A DNA stretch of 64,000 bases, taken from contig OZ022576.1 in assembly GCA_963669155.1 (NCBI GenBank), positions 16,555,035 to 16,619,034 on the forward strand, written 5' to 3'. Below the pieces are notes generated by a model. It was not told where the DNA came from and searched no databases. It worked only from the letters and a program-made list of their open reading frames with translations. Source of the stretch: Arbacia lixula (taxonomy: Eukaryota; Echinodermata; Echinoidea; Arbacioida; Arbaciidae). Position 1 is the stretch's first letter. Every line of letters begins with the position of its first letter. A program made the position numbers and the translations under genes. Shown piece after piece: positions 1 through 13,988 of the stretch.

Positions 1-725
1 TCACTCTCCTTGCTCCTCTTTCTTTCTCGTTATCTGTCTCTTTTTCTCTCCTTATCTCTCCCTCTCCCTCTGCCTCTGCATCTACCTCTTCAAATCTCTC
101 TTTCTCTCCCTCCTCCTTGCTCCACCCCTCCCTGTCCTTCTTCCCCTCCACCCTCCCCCCCTCTCTCTCTCTTTCTCTCTCCTCCATCCGCCTACTCAAC
201 TGGCATCTTTCAGTGTGACGCAAGTTGTGCATTTCCCAATGAGATTCACAAGTGTGCATAATGCATTGTGCTGAATCTACTGTGCACCAGTGTGTACCAC
301 TCCCTGTGTAGAGCTGTTCTATTGCCTGTAATGTGAAGGACACATTTTCTTTTAACCATATGTTTGATCTCACAAGCTGGTACTTCTCATATCATCTGAT
401 ACTATCAAGATTTTTCTGTTCCACTTGCACTGAACAAAGTACATGGTTTCATGTATTGATGTCGCATTCCATTCAAGGTGCATGAGTGTGATTTGTGCTA
501 AATGTTAGAGTGCTCCTTAACCTGTCCAATTGTTCATCTCACAGATATTTTGCACCAATCTTACACCATCAAATAAGCATATTAAGATTGTTTTTATAAA
601 ATCTTGGGGGGGGGGGGGTAGGATGAGTGTATACATGTATTCAGACAAATTAACATTTTGTGTTAATGTTATTTCACTCTTACATTGATTTTTCTCTTCC
701 TTTTTTTTTTATTTTACCATACTAG
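1..725. other. Intron of RUSC-family gene (3' part), no exon seen
   Basis: Bases 1-200 are a C/T-rich low-complexity tract. The rest is ordinary AT-rich sequence with a 12-base G run near 605. A T-rich tract at 695-715 followed by AG at 724-725 is the splice acceptor for the exon at 726. The short plus-strand frame across 10-261 is a translation of the pyrimidine tract and is not taken as a gene. Confidence 0.7.
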
Positions 726-831
726 GTCCTGGCACCAGACTGCTCCATGAGTTATCGTCAACAGTCTCCAAAGACATCCGGCTGAAAGACAGCAAGTTGC
801 GGACACATGCCTTCTTCCTGGGTCTCCTCAA
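726..831 (+). CDS. RUSC: RUSC-family exon (end of RUN region), first visible exon
   Basis: This is an internal exon of a RUN and SH3 domain-containing protein (RUSC1/RUSC2 family), the first visible in the window. It encodes about 35 residues starting GPGTRLLHEL and ending FFLGLL. It runs from an AG acceptor at 724-725 to a GTAAGT donor at 832. The exon starts with two bases of a split Gly codon and ends with AA of a split Asn codon that the next exon completes, so the phases fit. The basic, helix-forming peptide corresponds to the last part of the RUN region. In vertebrates, RUSC1 and RUSC2 are AP-4 accessory proteins that link ATG9A vesicles to microtubule transport; RUSC2 (iporin) also binds Rab1 and GM130. 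The N-terminal part of the protein lies before base 1. Assignment to RUSC1 or RUSC2 is not possible, and invertebrates may carry a single RUSC. Confidence 0.85.
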
Positions 832-2939
<2,108 letters not shown>

Positions 2940-2986
2940 CATCCGGTGTATGGAGACATGGTTGGAACACATCAAGACACATCCAG
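2940..2986 (+). CDS. RUSC: RUSC-family micro-exon
   Basis: A 47-base exon between TTTTCTCACAG (acceptor, ends 2939) and a GTTGGT donor at 2987. Joined to the exon at 726-831 it completes the split Asn codon and reads IRCMETWLEHIKTHP. It ends with one base of a Glu codon finished by the exon at 11424. Both boundaries keep phase, which is the main support for so short an exon. The Trp/His-rich helical peptide fits the RUN-proximal region of RUSC proteins. It is too short for the family to be recognised from this exon alone, and the following intron of 8.4 kb is long. Confidence 0.75.
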
Positions 2987-4019
2987 GTTGGTTTCTTTCT
3001 ATTTTGCTCTCTACTTCATTTCTCTTCCCTCGCTCTGTCTCTTTCATTCTTTCTGCCCCCCCCCCCTCCCTGTCTCTCTCTTCCTATTGTTGTTTCCTCT
3101 CTTTTTTCTCTTTTTTTTTTCTCTTTTCATTTTCTCCCTTCACCTATATCTCTAATTCTCTTCGCAATTTCATCCTTCTCTGTAATTGTTTATTACCCAG
3201 TATATCCATTCTTCGGCAACTTCCCCCCTAATCTTACATTAATTTCTCTTTGTAATGTGATGATTAACGTTTTGCTCTAGAATATAAAAGTATACATTGC
3301 TCTTTTTTCCATGTCCATGTCACCTTAAAAAAGCACATGAATTGTTCCTATTTCGGTCTGTGCAGACAATCAGGCAAAAAATGGGAGGAAATGTGTAGTT
3401 ATGGATGATGTCATCAGATAACAAAGTTCTGACGTTTGCTTTATTACATTTTCAATCTGTGACCATACACATCACCTGAATTAGAGACACATGTATTAGT
3501 TTACCTTTCGCACCTGTTTGAACCAGACAATGCTGTACTTGTTATATGACAGAGTAGATTGTTATCAAGAGAAGCTATGATAAATCCTGACATGGAGTAA
3601 ACAGGAAAAGTGACTTTGATAAGATCTCAGCGTGAGAGTGATTGTATTATGTGTGCAGTGAATACAGGGATGTATTAAAGGATGAATCAATATAGCAACA
3701 GGACTGTTTTTTTTTTTTTATCCAGCTCACTTCCTTTTGCATGAAATATCATAACAAAGTTACAATGAGTTCTGGTTTAAATTTGTTTTTTCCCCATTCA
3801 GATGCATGGGCCATTGTTTTCCATTCTCCCTGCCGAAAATTACATTTTGGATGATATTACATGACAAAGAGTTCACTCATAGTTCATCATTTTTGCTTGA
3901 AATCAGATTTCCTGGGTATCACATGGATTTAAGTTCATTGAGATTAGGTATTTTATTTGTTTTGCAGCTGTCTGTGGAGTCTGTGTTACTGTATATGAGG
4001 ACTAAATATAACATGAACT

Positions 4020-4230
4020 GTTGAGGCATAGGGATATACAAATCTGCTAAAGTACAGTGGTTAAGAACAGGAGGTCACAGGTTCAAATCCTACCATGGTA
4101 CTATCATATGTTCTTCAGCAAGATATGAAATCCAGACTTCTGATCTCCACTCTGGAATGTAAATGGATAACTAATAGGAATTTAATGATTTTGTGAATGA
4201 ATTTGATGTAGCACCAGCAATAGTGTACAG
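4020..4230 (+). mobile_element. tRNA-derived SINE (degenerate)
   Basis: The head carries an A-box-like stretch (GTACAGTGGTTAAG, about 4051-4064) and a near-perfect B box GGTTCAAATCC at 4080-4090, spaced as in a tRNA gene. Downstream at about 4145-4180 it has CTCCACTCTGGAATGTAAAT followed by a TAGGA-type sequence, which resembles tails of tRNA-SINEs common in marine deuterostome genomes. It cannot fold into a full tRNA cloverleaf, so it is called a SINE. The ends are approximate. Confidence 0.6.
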
Positions 4231-5624
4231 ACAGGGAATACTTACAATGTAGTGGAGATATTGCACATATTGTGCATATGATGTGTTTATGTATCCTGTG
4301 ACCAGGACTATGATTATAACAAATATTACCATTCAGTCTATGGCATACGATGGGACAGACCCCTACAAACTATTGAAAATTTATTAATTGCTGATTGCTG
4401 GAAGAAACAAGAAATTTACTGAAATTATGTTTTACTTTTACTTTTACCATATATGATATAGAATTCTTTTTATAAGGAAATGCCCTATTTGAAATATGAT
4501 CTTAATAGTGAAACTTCAATTTACTGGGCTAAACTCGAGCTTCTATCAGCTGATCATGTACTTTTGCAGTTTTCAGTTCATTGAACTGATCTGACTTTCA
4601 GATGGTATAAAGTTATGTGGACACAGCAATGGAACAGTAGTGAAGTACCGGGACATACAAAAGTGCTCCACATCAAATACAATTCACTTCCCAGGTGTGA
4701 AGTTCAATGCAGTTCAAAGTAGTCTTTGGACTTTGAAAATTGACAATGCCAGAAAAACTGTTTGCTGTTTGTGCATTGGAATTATGAAAATGCTTTGTGC
4801 TGTATTTCTAACTACTTCTATGCATTTGCAATGCATACTTACAGACAAAATTAATACAGGGATATGATATGAAATTTTTGCTTTACTCTCATGAAATGCC
4901 TCTGTCCATTAAATCTTGAAAGCAATCACTTTTTCCAAATTTGCAAATGGAAGCTGTACAAGATATGTTAACGATTGCACACTAAAAATATACCTGCCCT
5001 TTCATAGAATGAGATTGAATATGCTGCCAAGATTTATGTCTGAAAACATCTTAAAAGGATTTTAAGTGATTTCATTGTCTTTGTCAAGTGGTATCCTCCT
5101 TTTTATCTGCATAAACATGTTTTGGCCTTCCAAAATATCTAAGAGGAAATCAGAGCTAGTCCCCAGTGCAATCTTACATGATTCTGTGAAAAGATAATTT
5201 ATAGATTGTGATGATAGTTTCTGGTTCTCATTCTCAGTGGTCTACCAGAAAATCAGCGAAATGTGGCAAACATTTGAAAAATAGGAGGAAGACAGGATAT
5301 TATGATTTCAGAAGATGACAGGTCCGGACATTATTAAGGATCTATTTACGTCATTGGGCCATTTAGCTTGTAGGATATGTGGGTTGTGGCTGCAGACTTG
5401 TTTTTAGGAGTCCTTTCTAGCATGTACAGTTTCTTGTGAGATGGGTTCAGTTGTCATTTTTGTACTTCAGAGATAATTGATATTTCCCTCCAGAAAGAAT
5501 ATGAAAGACTATTGTGTTGCTCCAGTTTATGCAAAGAAAATTTCCTGAGGGAGAATGGGGGTTGATATCAATTATTAATGAGAAGCATCTGACAACATGT
5601 GAAAGTTAAATTTGTTTTTATTTC

Positions 5625-5735
5625 TCAAGCAACACACGCACACATATATGGGCACACATGCATACGTGCATACATGAATACACACATATAAACATATACG
5701 TTCATGCACACAAAGAAACACATGCAAGACCCTCC
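5625..5735. repeat. Alternating purine-pyrimidine CA/TA-rich stretch
   Basis: Imperfect runs of ACAC, ATAT and GCATAC-type steps without a fixed unit. This is low-complexity alternating sequence of the kind that can adopt Z-DNA. No gene is seen. Confidence 0.5.
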
Positions 5736-7565
5736 CCCAACTCTCTCCCACGTAACAGTGTCATTGCTTAACTACCTATTCTTGCCCAGTTTACTTTATC
5801 TGAAATTCAATTTACATTCTAAATTATACTTTTAAGGAAATATTGGGTGTGAATAGGTGACTAAATCCAGTGCTCACCAGTTCCCACAATACACTTGTGA
5901 TACTGTTTAATTCAGCGGAGGGTTTGCCTGGAGAAAGAGAGTGAGGATAGAAACAGGAAGACAGGTAAAACCCGGAACAGGGTCTGACGTAGGTTGGCCA
6001 TATTTGGAAGCGCCATCATGGACGCATGACCTGGGCTTCTGACAGCACAGAAATGATTACTGGTGGTCCTTTACCATGATGGTCTCTGCATCATCACTCT
6101 CTGGCTTTGTTTCAGAGGAAGGGTGTGTTTTGATGCCAGATAGGGACTGATTGTGTGCTTCTATCACAGTTAATTGCTGCCAGTCTCTGTTAGTAGGGTG
6201 AGACCTGTATAAAGACTGCACGAGGGAGACTATAAATGTAACTTCATAGGGAGGTTTTCTTTTCATAAAGTTCATTTTCATTGAGAAACATTTTTAATGG
6301 AAACAGAAAATGTGGTCTTAATAGGCTGATGGTCTTTCTATATGGATGGTCAATAGAGCACTTATCACTACACTTAAATGAGAGGAACACTCAATAAGAG
6401 TAAACTAGTACAATGATGACTATGAAATTCAACTGAAATAATAAATACAAACAGGCAATCAAACAATTTAATAGAGCAAAATTGATAAAGAGGAAGGGAT
6501 ATGATATCTATTCATACTTATATTATTTTTATCCAATATTGTAATATGAAAAAACTTACCTGAATAGCCCAATGCTTTAAAAACACATACCAATATTTTC
6601 CAAATGCATGTATATAAAAATACTTTTCAGTTGTTTGAATATTTTCCAATTATAATGAAAAAGATTAATATAGGATAATTTCATTTTATATTGTTGACCT
6701 GCAATGGCACAAACATCTACTGGCGTCGACCAGAATATATCCTTTAAGCTAGATTATTATGATGTGCCATACCACATGGGAGACGCATCAGCATTATGTT
6801 TGTCCTTGACTTTTTGCTGTTGCTGTCTATCATAACTCAACAAAGCTTGTGTTTATGCTGTTGACATGTATTGTAGAGGTATATGTTGTATTTGATTGAT
6901 GAATCTATGTTTATGGGACACTGGCACAGCATCAAAGCCATCATTCTAATTGCTATCACATCTGTTGTGAGAGAGATTTAGGACTACATGAATAGTACAC
7001 TGATAGAAAAAAAATAGAAAGGAGATATGAGATATTGCCTTTCAACTTGCCGCAGTTGCTATTGATTGGAAAAACAGCATTCTGATTGGAAGGCTTAAGT
7101 TTTGCATGAATTCAAACAAATTGTTTCATTAATGGCTTTGACCTCTAACTGATAATGAAGAAATCAGTATAAATTAAAGAAAGCAATAACATGATGAATA
7201 TAACCTTGTGTGTAGTCCAAACATTACCAATTCACCAATCTGTAGCAGGTAAAAGCCTGAATGATCATATTTAACAAGTGGATCATGTAGTAGCCTGTTT
7301 TTGTGAATACTGTACACATGACATCACAAGTGTCTTACAAAGTGTAATTCATTTAAGTGCTTCCCTGTGTTTAATTGATGGCATTCTTTGCTGCGAGTGC
7401 TAACTAGTGATCAAACTCTCATTGTATTATGCCACACCACATTAGATTGATATATTTAGGACTAATTACAAGGTTTTGTGCTTCTATTTCTCATACCAGC
7501 TAGAAATCCAATAAATCATTACAGTAGTCAGTAATCCACTTAACGAGGATGAGATGATACTCCCG

Positions 7566-7607
7566 AAGGGGTGTGGGGTGGGGAAAGGGGAGGGGGGTGG
7601 GGGGGAC
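7566..7607 (+). other. G-rich run, potential G-quadruplex
   Basis: Successive runs of four to seven G separated by one to four bases (GGGG, GGGG, GGGG, GGGG, GGGGGG, GGGGGGG) satisfy the usual G-quadruplex pattern. It lies inside the long RUSC intron just before the GA microsatellite block. Confidence 0.55.
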
Positions 7608-7841
7608 TGGAGTTCATGGTCTAATTAAGAGGTCACTAGACTTGTCAGGGGTGCATCAGTTGACACCCTTATCTGGACCCTCCCTCGACCTATTTGGGTA
7701 GCGGGGAGGGGGCTCAGGGGCGCGGGTCTGCCCCCTTTGGCCCTCAGGGTAGCGGAGCGAACAGGATGTGACTAGCTCCAGGCGTTTGATAAAGGTCACC
7801 AGATGTGCTACTTGTAATGTGGGGGAAAGGTGGAGAGGGTG

Positions 7842-7844
<3 letters not shown>

Positions 7845-7902
<58 letters not shown>

Positions 7903-7913
7903 GAGAGAGAGAC

Positions 7914-7960
<47 letters not shown>

Positions 7961-7989
7961 AAAGGAAATAGATATATATACATGTAAAT

Positions 7990-8027
<38 letters not shown>

Positions 8028-8124
8028 ATAGATGTGTAAATATATATACAGAAAGAGAGAGATATTGAAAGAGAAAATGTGGAGGGAGAGATATATGGAG
8101 AGAAAGAAAACAAAACAAGGGAAT

Positions 8125-8178
<54 letters not shown>

Positions 8179-8460
8179 GGGGGGGTGAGAGCAAGAGCCA
8201 GAGCAAATAAGATAGCTAGAAGCTAGATACATAAATATATATACAGAAAGAGAGATATATATATATATACATGTATGTAGATGTATAAATATATATACAG
8301 AAAGAGAGTCAGAGATATTGAAAGAGAAAATGTGGAGGGAGAAGATATATGGAGAGAAAGAAAACAAAACAAAACAAGGGAGTATTAAGAGAGAGGGAAA
8401 AACAAAGAGCTATGAGAGAAAGACAGAACAAGAGAGAGAGAGAGAGAGATACACGCACAC
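7845..8460. repeat. GA/TA microsatellite block with internal duplication
   Basis: Long (GA)n runs at 7849-7960, 8128-8167 and 8431-8450, a (TA)n run at 7992-8020, and a G run at 8168-8186. A unit of about 110-130 bases (from the ATATATACAGAAAGAGAG motif through AAACAAAACAAGGG) occurs at about 8038-8165 and again at about 8290-8400, so the block includes a segmental duplication with roughly 250-base spacing. Open frames here encode only Ser/Leu or Arg/Glu runs. Confidence 0.9.
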
Positions 8461-10146
8461 ACTCACATTCAATTAGATGTGTTTCAATACAGTTTTGGTC
8501 AATATGGGAAACTGTACATGAATAATACGAAGGAAACAAGTTGTTGGAAAGGAAATAAACAGAAAGAAGAAAACAGATTTTAAAAAACAAATGAACAGAA
8601 ACTAATATCATATACATCTTATATGTCAAAACGAATCCAATAATTTCCTCATGCCTTTCAGCATATGACCTACATCTGTACATATTCAATATGTGTTGTA
8701 CATATGAAATTAATATGATGGGAAAAAAAATTATTGAATAGTTTTGTAATAAAACAGAGTAGGAGAGGGGAAGATTGAAGATTTTGAAGCATAGGAGAAG
8801 TAGAAAGAGAAGAGAGGGGGGGGGGGGGGATAAGAATGGTTGGAGCACAAGAATAAGATGACAAGAAAACAAGAAATACAGAGGAGGATGAATTAAATGC
8901 AGGAGAAGAAAATTGAGGACAAAGAGAATGAGGAGAAGAACAGGGAAAAGAGGGAAGAAATTGTTAGTAATATCAAAATATTCTCAGAAAATGGATGTGA
9001 TTGTGCTATCCGCATATGACCTCTATGTAATTTAAATACAAGTTTATAGCACTCACAGGTCTTTCATATTTAATATATTTCTCTTGCGCTTCTTAAATTA
9101 ACCCCTCTCACCTCTGTGGATGGCAGATCTAATTGTTTGTGCATACTCTGGTAATTTAGCTGGCAAGAGAAGGATTAATGAGAGGGAGAGTGAGAGCCCC
9201 AAACTCGTGCTTACCTACGGAGGTCCGCCTCGTCAAATTTCACAAGTTTCATGGCCAGATATATTTTTAACTCTCGTCATTTCCTCGGTCGCGCTCACCT
9301 TGTGCCCCTTCCATCTTCAGGGGTGTGAGATCCATAGATTATCATATGCAGCCTCATTGATCTTGATCAAGAACTTTTTGAGAAGGATAAAGTGTGGTTT
9401 CTTAATCAGTAAGGTGAAGTTACCTCCTTGATTAAGTTTGTGTTTGAAGTACATGCAACATGTATACTCTTCAGACTCGATAATGGTGAATGAGAACTTT
9501 TGAAAAAGTGAAATGGCCTACAAATTCATACTTTTATCAGTAATGACCAAGAACTTACCTGAAAAGAGATAATAGAGGTTTGATTTAACTCCTCTTCTCA
9601 GGTTTTCATATGCTTTTGATTTTAAGGAATTTGTAAGTGATATTTATTACAGAAGGGAATAATATCTTTCAAAATATGTGTCAAAACCTTTGAAAGATGT
9701 TGCATTTTCTTCATAAGTTTTATAAATACCTAGATGCCTTTCTCATACCATTTTAAAGTTTGGCATTCATCACCTTTAGAAGTGTTTATACAGTATGACT
9801 GATGTGTGAAATTTCTAAAAAAAATATGATTAGCTTGTTGGACTACAAGATTGCAAATGGCTCTCCAATGGTTAATTCCTTAAATGTCAATGTCACTTCT
9901 ATCAATAGTACACACAAATCCTATAGAACAGCATCTTGTTTGAAACAGAAGGAGTTGAACAACCTTCTCCCTCTGGTCATCTTTTATCACACTCCATTGT
10001 TGGTTACACCTCATCACCCTCCATCTCCCATTATCTTCCATTTCCCATCACCTTCCACCGGAGACACGTACCATCTTCAGAAGAGATGCTGCATGGCCAA
10101 GTTGACCTTCGCTAATCCCCATTACAGCAGTGTGACATTTAAGGAG

Positions 10147-10183
10147 TGGGGGGTGGGGGTGGGGGTGTTAGGGCTGGGGGTGT
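10147..10183 (+). other. G-rich run, potential G-quadruplex
   Basis: GGGGGG, GGGGG, GGGGG, GGG and GGGGG runs with loops of one to five bases. The region stays G-rich to 10322, including (GGT)n at 10248-10270 and a further G run at about 10312. Intronic. Confidence 0.6.
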
Positions 10184-11423
10184 AATGGATCGTTCACTTG
10201 GATCGTGAGATGCTGGTGATAGGATTGGGGGTGGGAGGAGAGGGAATGGTGGTGGTGGTGGTGGTGGTGATGCATGGGGATGGAGGAAGAGGGGGAAGAA
10301 TCAAAGGGCTTGGGGGGGGGGGTATTGGAAAAGTAAAGATTTTGAATAGATACATGTGATGTTAAAGATGCTGATTATGTTTTTTTATGTTGGTGTTCAG
10401 ATAATGCTGACTTTAATGTAAAGAGTGGCCAGGAGAAAGGAGGGGGTGGGGTAGAGGAGAATGAAGTGGTGGAGGATGTATGTTTTAAGTATTGAGAATA
10501 CACTGCTGAATGTGAAGAATTATCACTCACAAAGAGGGATCCAGAATAATGTATTGATTCATTCAAATAACTTCTACATTTTAAACAAGTGGTTTAGAGG
10601 AATTTACTAACATAAAAAGTAGTATGTGGTGAAGAGAAATATCTAATCCATGTGTTATGGAGCATTTTGTCTTTTTTTTCTGTTATATCACTGTGGGGCC
10701 TTGCCTTTATGCTAATGTATGGTACGATACTGACAGGGATGAGTCAGTGAAGAATGACACATTAGTGCGGCGTTTCTCTCTTTGTGGTGTCTGTGCATCG
10801 ATTCAATAACCTCTAAAACTTTGCGCTGTCTCTCATGATGATTGAATCATGACTTCACCTGTTGCTCATGCCGGGTTAGATGATTAATGTGTACATTACA
10901 TGCAGAAAATGTTTGGAAAAGGTCATGCGTTTGACAAATCGTGAGCGAGCTGTCATTGTCTCTGGTTTTCATGTAATCGGGTAGAACCCTAGCTGTGATT
11001 CAAGCGATTAGGATTAGCATTGTATTGATTAGAAACAGGTTTCACTCATTTTAGTGGTTACAGTATTATTATACACAGCTAGTATTGATACCAAAGAAGA
11101 CATGCATGTGTGACGCATTCTAGCACATAACTTCATCACAAGTAAACATGTAAGTAGGTTGAGTATGAAAAATTCTGCTGAGAGACAAGTACACCATGTA
11201 TGTCTTAAAGGTGATTGTCATGGGTTAGTCATTATGGGCTTAATTGATGAGCAGCTAGGGTAAGTGCATGTGCCGGGTGATGAATTGATAATGGGTGGAA
11301 TATCTATACAAGCTGGCAATTATTAATGCATCAGATGACGCTCTAGTTTTGGCTGTTTGATATCATTGTGACTCATCGTATCTTAAATGTTTGTTATTTT
11401 ATACTTTCTTTGTCTGTGTACAG

Positions 11424-12213
11424 AATCTATTAGACGCCTGTACGAGCCCACCGCCTTTCTCTCCCTCATCTGCCACGCCCCCTTCCAGCAGCTCTTCAGT
11501 GACCTCCTGGTGGCTGTTCAGCCTCTTGCACAGCTCCCCTTCAACCTGGACCATGGGTTTGAGTATGGCTACATCCAGGCTGAGAGCATGAGGCAGAGAG
11601 AGCAACAGCAGCTCATGGAACAGCACAAGGAAAGCATGCCAATCGGGTCTCTAAATACAAACAGTCTAGTCGATGCAAGACAGCACCCTGAAGCGAACGC
11701 TCCTACTAGTGGCTTTCCCACGGTGCGTCTTTTTGGGCGGCCACCGCGCCGTGATAGCGCGCCCTCCCAGAGGCCTGTTAACACAGGCATGTACAGTTCA
11801 ATGACAGTCATGCGCAACATGCGGCGAGTTACTCCAGTGGGGACGCAGGAGTCTTCAGAACAGCCTACTATGCATGGAGGGCTGTTGAGGACAGTGAATA
11901 GCACCCCTGCGGAGAATCGCGCAGCTAACCATGAACTCGAGGTGGGTGGGGCCCCGCGACGGCCCCTCCCCCAATCTTCGCAGTCCAACCGGTGGTCACT
12001 TGGGTGGATTAAAGACTTTGCCACCTCTGTGGCTGTACAGCAGACAACGAGGGCTCCTGCATGGAGCGAAAGCAGGAGCAGGAGCACTGCTTCTGGCTCC
12101 AGGAACAGTGTGGGGAGTGAAACTAGGAGGAGTAAGAGCGTAGACATCCAACCAAGCTCAGTAGTCAACCACAACATGGGCCTGACATCAGGCTGGGGCA
12201 AGCTTGGAGCAAG
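11424..12213 (+). CDS. RUSC: RUSC-family large exon: RUN-distal helix plus disordered linker
   Basis: The 790-base exon encodes about 263 residues between acceptor TCTGTGTACAG and donor GTGAGC at 12214. The first 60-70 residues are helical and well conserved in style (RRLYEPTAFLSLICHAPF, then LPFNLDHGFEYGYIQAESM), matching the region after the RUN domain of RUSC proteins. The remainder is predicted disordered. It is rich in Ser, Arg, Pro and Gln, with a Gln run near REQQQLMEQ and an Arg/Ser-rich stretch near SESRSRSTASGSRNS, so phosphorylation and adaptor binding are likely there (inference). It ends with two bases of a Ser codon completed at 12938. Base composition is clearly GC-richer than the introns. 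The visible five exons give about 430 residues of the C-terminal half. Confidence 0.9.
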
Positions 12214-12237
12214 GTGAGCACACTCCACTCCTCCAGC

Positions 12238-12323
12238 ACCTGATTATACACATAGGGTCATCTAGGTCAAGCGGACAATCACCTGATTATACACATAGGG
12301 TCATCTAGGTCAAGCGGACAATG
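12238..12323. repeat. Perfect 43-bp tandem duplication in RUSC intron
   Basis: The 43-base unit beginning ACCTGATTATACACATAGGG occurs twice head to tail without a mismatch that I can see (second copy begins at 12281). It starts about 25 bases after the splice donor at 12214. The identity points to a very recent duplication. Confidence 0.95.
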
Positions 12324-12937
12324 ATTTCCATCATTGCTAACAACACTCTGAAAAACGCAATTGGCAAATCACAATCGTAAATTTTAAGTTTCATTAGTGA
12401 TGTACCTGTTTTTAATGTATTACTATTTTGTATCAGCTGAAAGCCATGTGTAATTATTATACAATATGGGTGTGCAGTGCACCTGAAACTAATACAATGA
12501 GGATTTCTATTGTAATTTTTTTTCCTTTGCTTTGGAAGAAAGGATGTGTATTGCATAACCAGTTCACTATGAAAGATAATACCCATTGACAATAGAAAGG
12601 AAATTTTGCATCATTTCACTTCTTATCGACCTTCATATACTGCACTTCCCAGGATCACATATTTGTGATGAATTGGACATCATAATACGGGGAAATGAAC
12701 AGGTTTCATAATGAAACCAAGGACATTGATAAAGATATTCCATTGTAATAATCAATAAGAAATTAATTTGTATAACTATTACATGATAATTGCCATTGGA
12801 ATGCCAAATAATGACAAGTGGATGCAAGGGTCATTTAATGGTTAATCCTGGAAATGTTTTCATTTACTACATTAGTTTGCACATTCCATATGTGTAAAAT
12901 CATGCACTGTTCCAATCATCTCTTCCTCTTCCTGCAG

Positions 12938-13114
12938 CTTCACCAAGATCTGGAACCAGGTGATGCAGCCCCAGCCAGTGGAGCCTAAGCCCCTCCCAGC
13001 AACGCCCCCTCCCACCCCCTTGGAGGAGGAGACAGTGAGAGAGGGAGGTGATGGGCAGAGCCCCTCCCAACAGTACACCTCACCCATTGGGGCATCCCCC
13101 AAAACAACCCCAGG
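12938..13114 (+). CDS. RUSC: RUSC-family exon: proline-rich linker before SH3
   Basis: A 177-base exon between CTTCCTGCAG and GTAAGG. It completes a split Ser codon and reads FTKIWNQVMQPQ, then a strongly Pro/Thr/Glu-rich segment (KPLPATPPPTPLEEE). It ends with two bases of a Gly codon finished at 13817. The FTKIWNQV start resembles the short conserved helix in RUSC proteins upstream of their C-terminal SH3 domain; the proline-rich part could serve as an SH3 or WW ligand (inference). Phase is consistent on both sides. Confidence 0.88.
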
Positions 13115-13816
13115 GTAAGGAACTACCACATGTAGATTTTGTGTTTTTGAAACAAGAAACCTCTTAAAGTGTCACTCAGTATATGGACTATAGCACCTTC
13201 ACCAATCTACTACTCAATCTGAAAATTCACACCCCATTTTGGCCACAGGGAATGTCTCCCTATGTAGAAATATTGTTCACAGTGGTAGTAGTTAAGTGTG
13301 GATATCATTTGTGGTTCTCTGTCAGCATACTAGCACTTTAGATGAGGAGAAAACCCTAAAATTCAGCTTGATTTGTATAAAAACCCGAAAATCACATTTC
13401 AGCAAATTGTCAACATTATTTGAATACGTAAGTCCTTGCCCTTATTTGCCCTTTCTATACCAAGCGAAAATGTGAATTTCTACACCTTTACAGGAACAAT
13501 GTTATTGCTCACTTCTTGTGACAGAATAAATACGGGGCTGGTTTCCAGTGAATTTAAAGTAGCACCTGCCGTTTTGCTTTGGAAATGTCAATAAAGCACA
13601 CAAAATGTTGTCATTGGATGCTATTCTTGATCTGTTCTGATAATAATCAATTGGAAATCATTGTTTGGATAGAATGATTAGATCATATAGTCCTGATGCA
13701 TTCTGGTAACAGTCTGTGCAGAATTTGTGTAGGGTCAAATAGAAAAGGTGGGTCAGCTTGTTGTCAATTTAACAATATTTGTTTTCTCTCCCTCTTCCTC
13801 TCTCTGCCTGCTCCAG

Positions 13817-13988
13817 GAGCCCAGTGAAGGCTCTCTGCCATCATGTCTCCATGACGGAAGGTGAGCTCTGCTTCTCCAAGGGAGACGTGCTCACCGTCGA
13901 CCGACAGGTTGACCCCGACTGGCTCCTCTGTTCCCATGGCAACGAGACGGGCCTGGTCCACATCGAGTACGTCCAAGGCTTAGAGTGA
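13817..13988 (+). CDS. RUSC: RUSC-family terminal exon: C-terminal SH3 domain
   Basis: The last coding exon has 172 bases, begins after CTGCCTGCTCCAG and stops at TGA 13986-13988. It encodes a compact SH3 domain of about 54 residues. It has VKALCHHV in place of the canonical ALYDY strand, GELCFSKGDVLTV (diverging turn and acidic region), a DWLLC tryptophan strand, and GLVHIEYV at the end where most SH3 domains have VPxNYV. The ALCHH variant is itself a hallmark of RUSC1/RUSC2 SH3 domains and is the strongest support for the family call. The protein ends only three residues after the domain, as in vertebrate RUSC proteins. The His in place of the usual Pro before the NYV-like strand may weaken PxxP binding (inference). 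Confidence 0.92.

Larger units (their letters stand above)
2987..11423. other. Large RUSC intron (8.4 kb), repeat-rich
   Basis: No coding exon is recognised. It contains a pyrimidine tract at 3010-3175, a tRNA-derived SINE near 4030-4230, an alternating CA/TA-rich stretch at 5625-5735, a GA/TA microsatellite block at 7845-8460, poly-G and G-rich runs at 7566-7607, 8168-8186 and 10147-10330, and AT-rich unique sequence elsewhere. It ends at TCTGTGTACAG before 11424. Confidence 0.75.

Noticed and set aside
4040-4110. tRNA gene
   Set aside because: A and B boxes are present but no cloverleaf can be formed; the downstream sequence fits a SINE.
7744-8367. Ser/Leu-rich and Arg/Glu-rich frames on both strands
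   Set aside because: They follow (GA)n and (TA)n microsatellites and have no non-repetitive core.
11569-12228. 219-codon minus-strand frame opposite the large RUSC exon
   Set aside because: Shadow of the GC-rich plus-strand exon; no domain, and the plus strand has conserved family sequence and splice sites.
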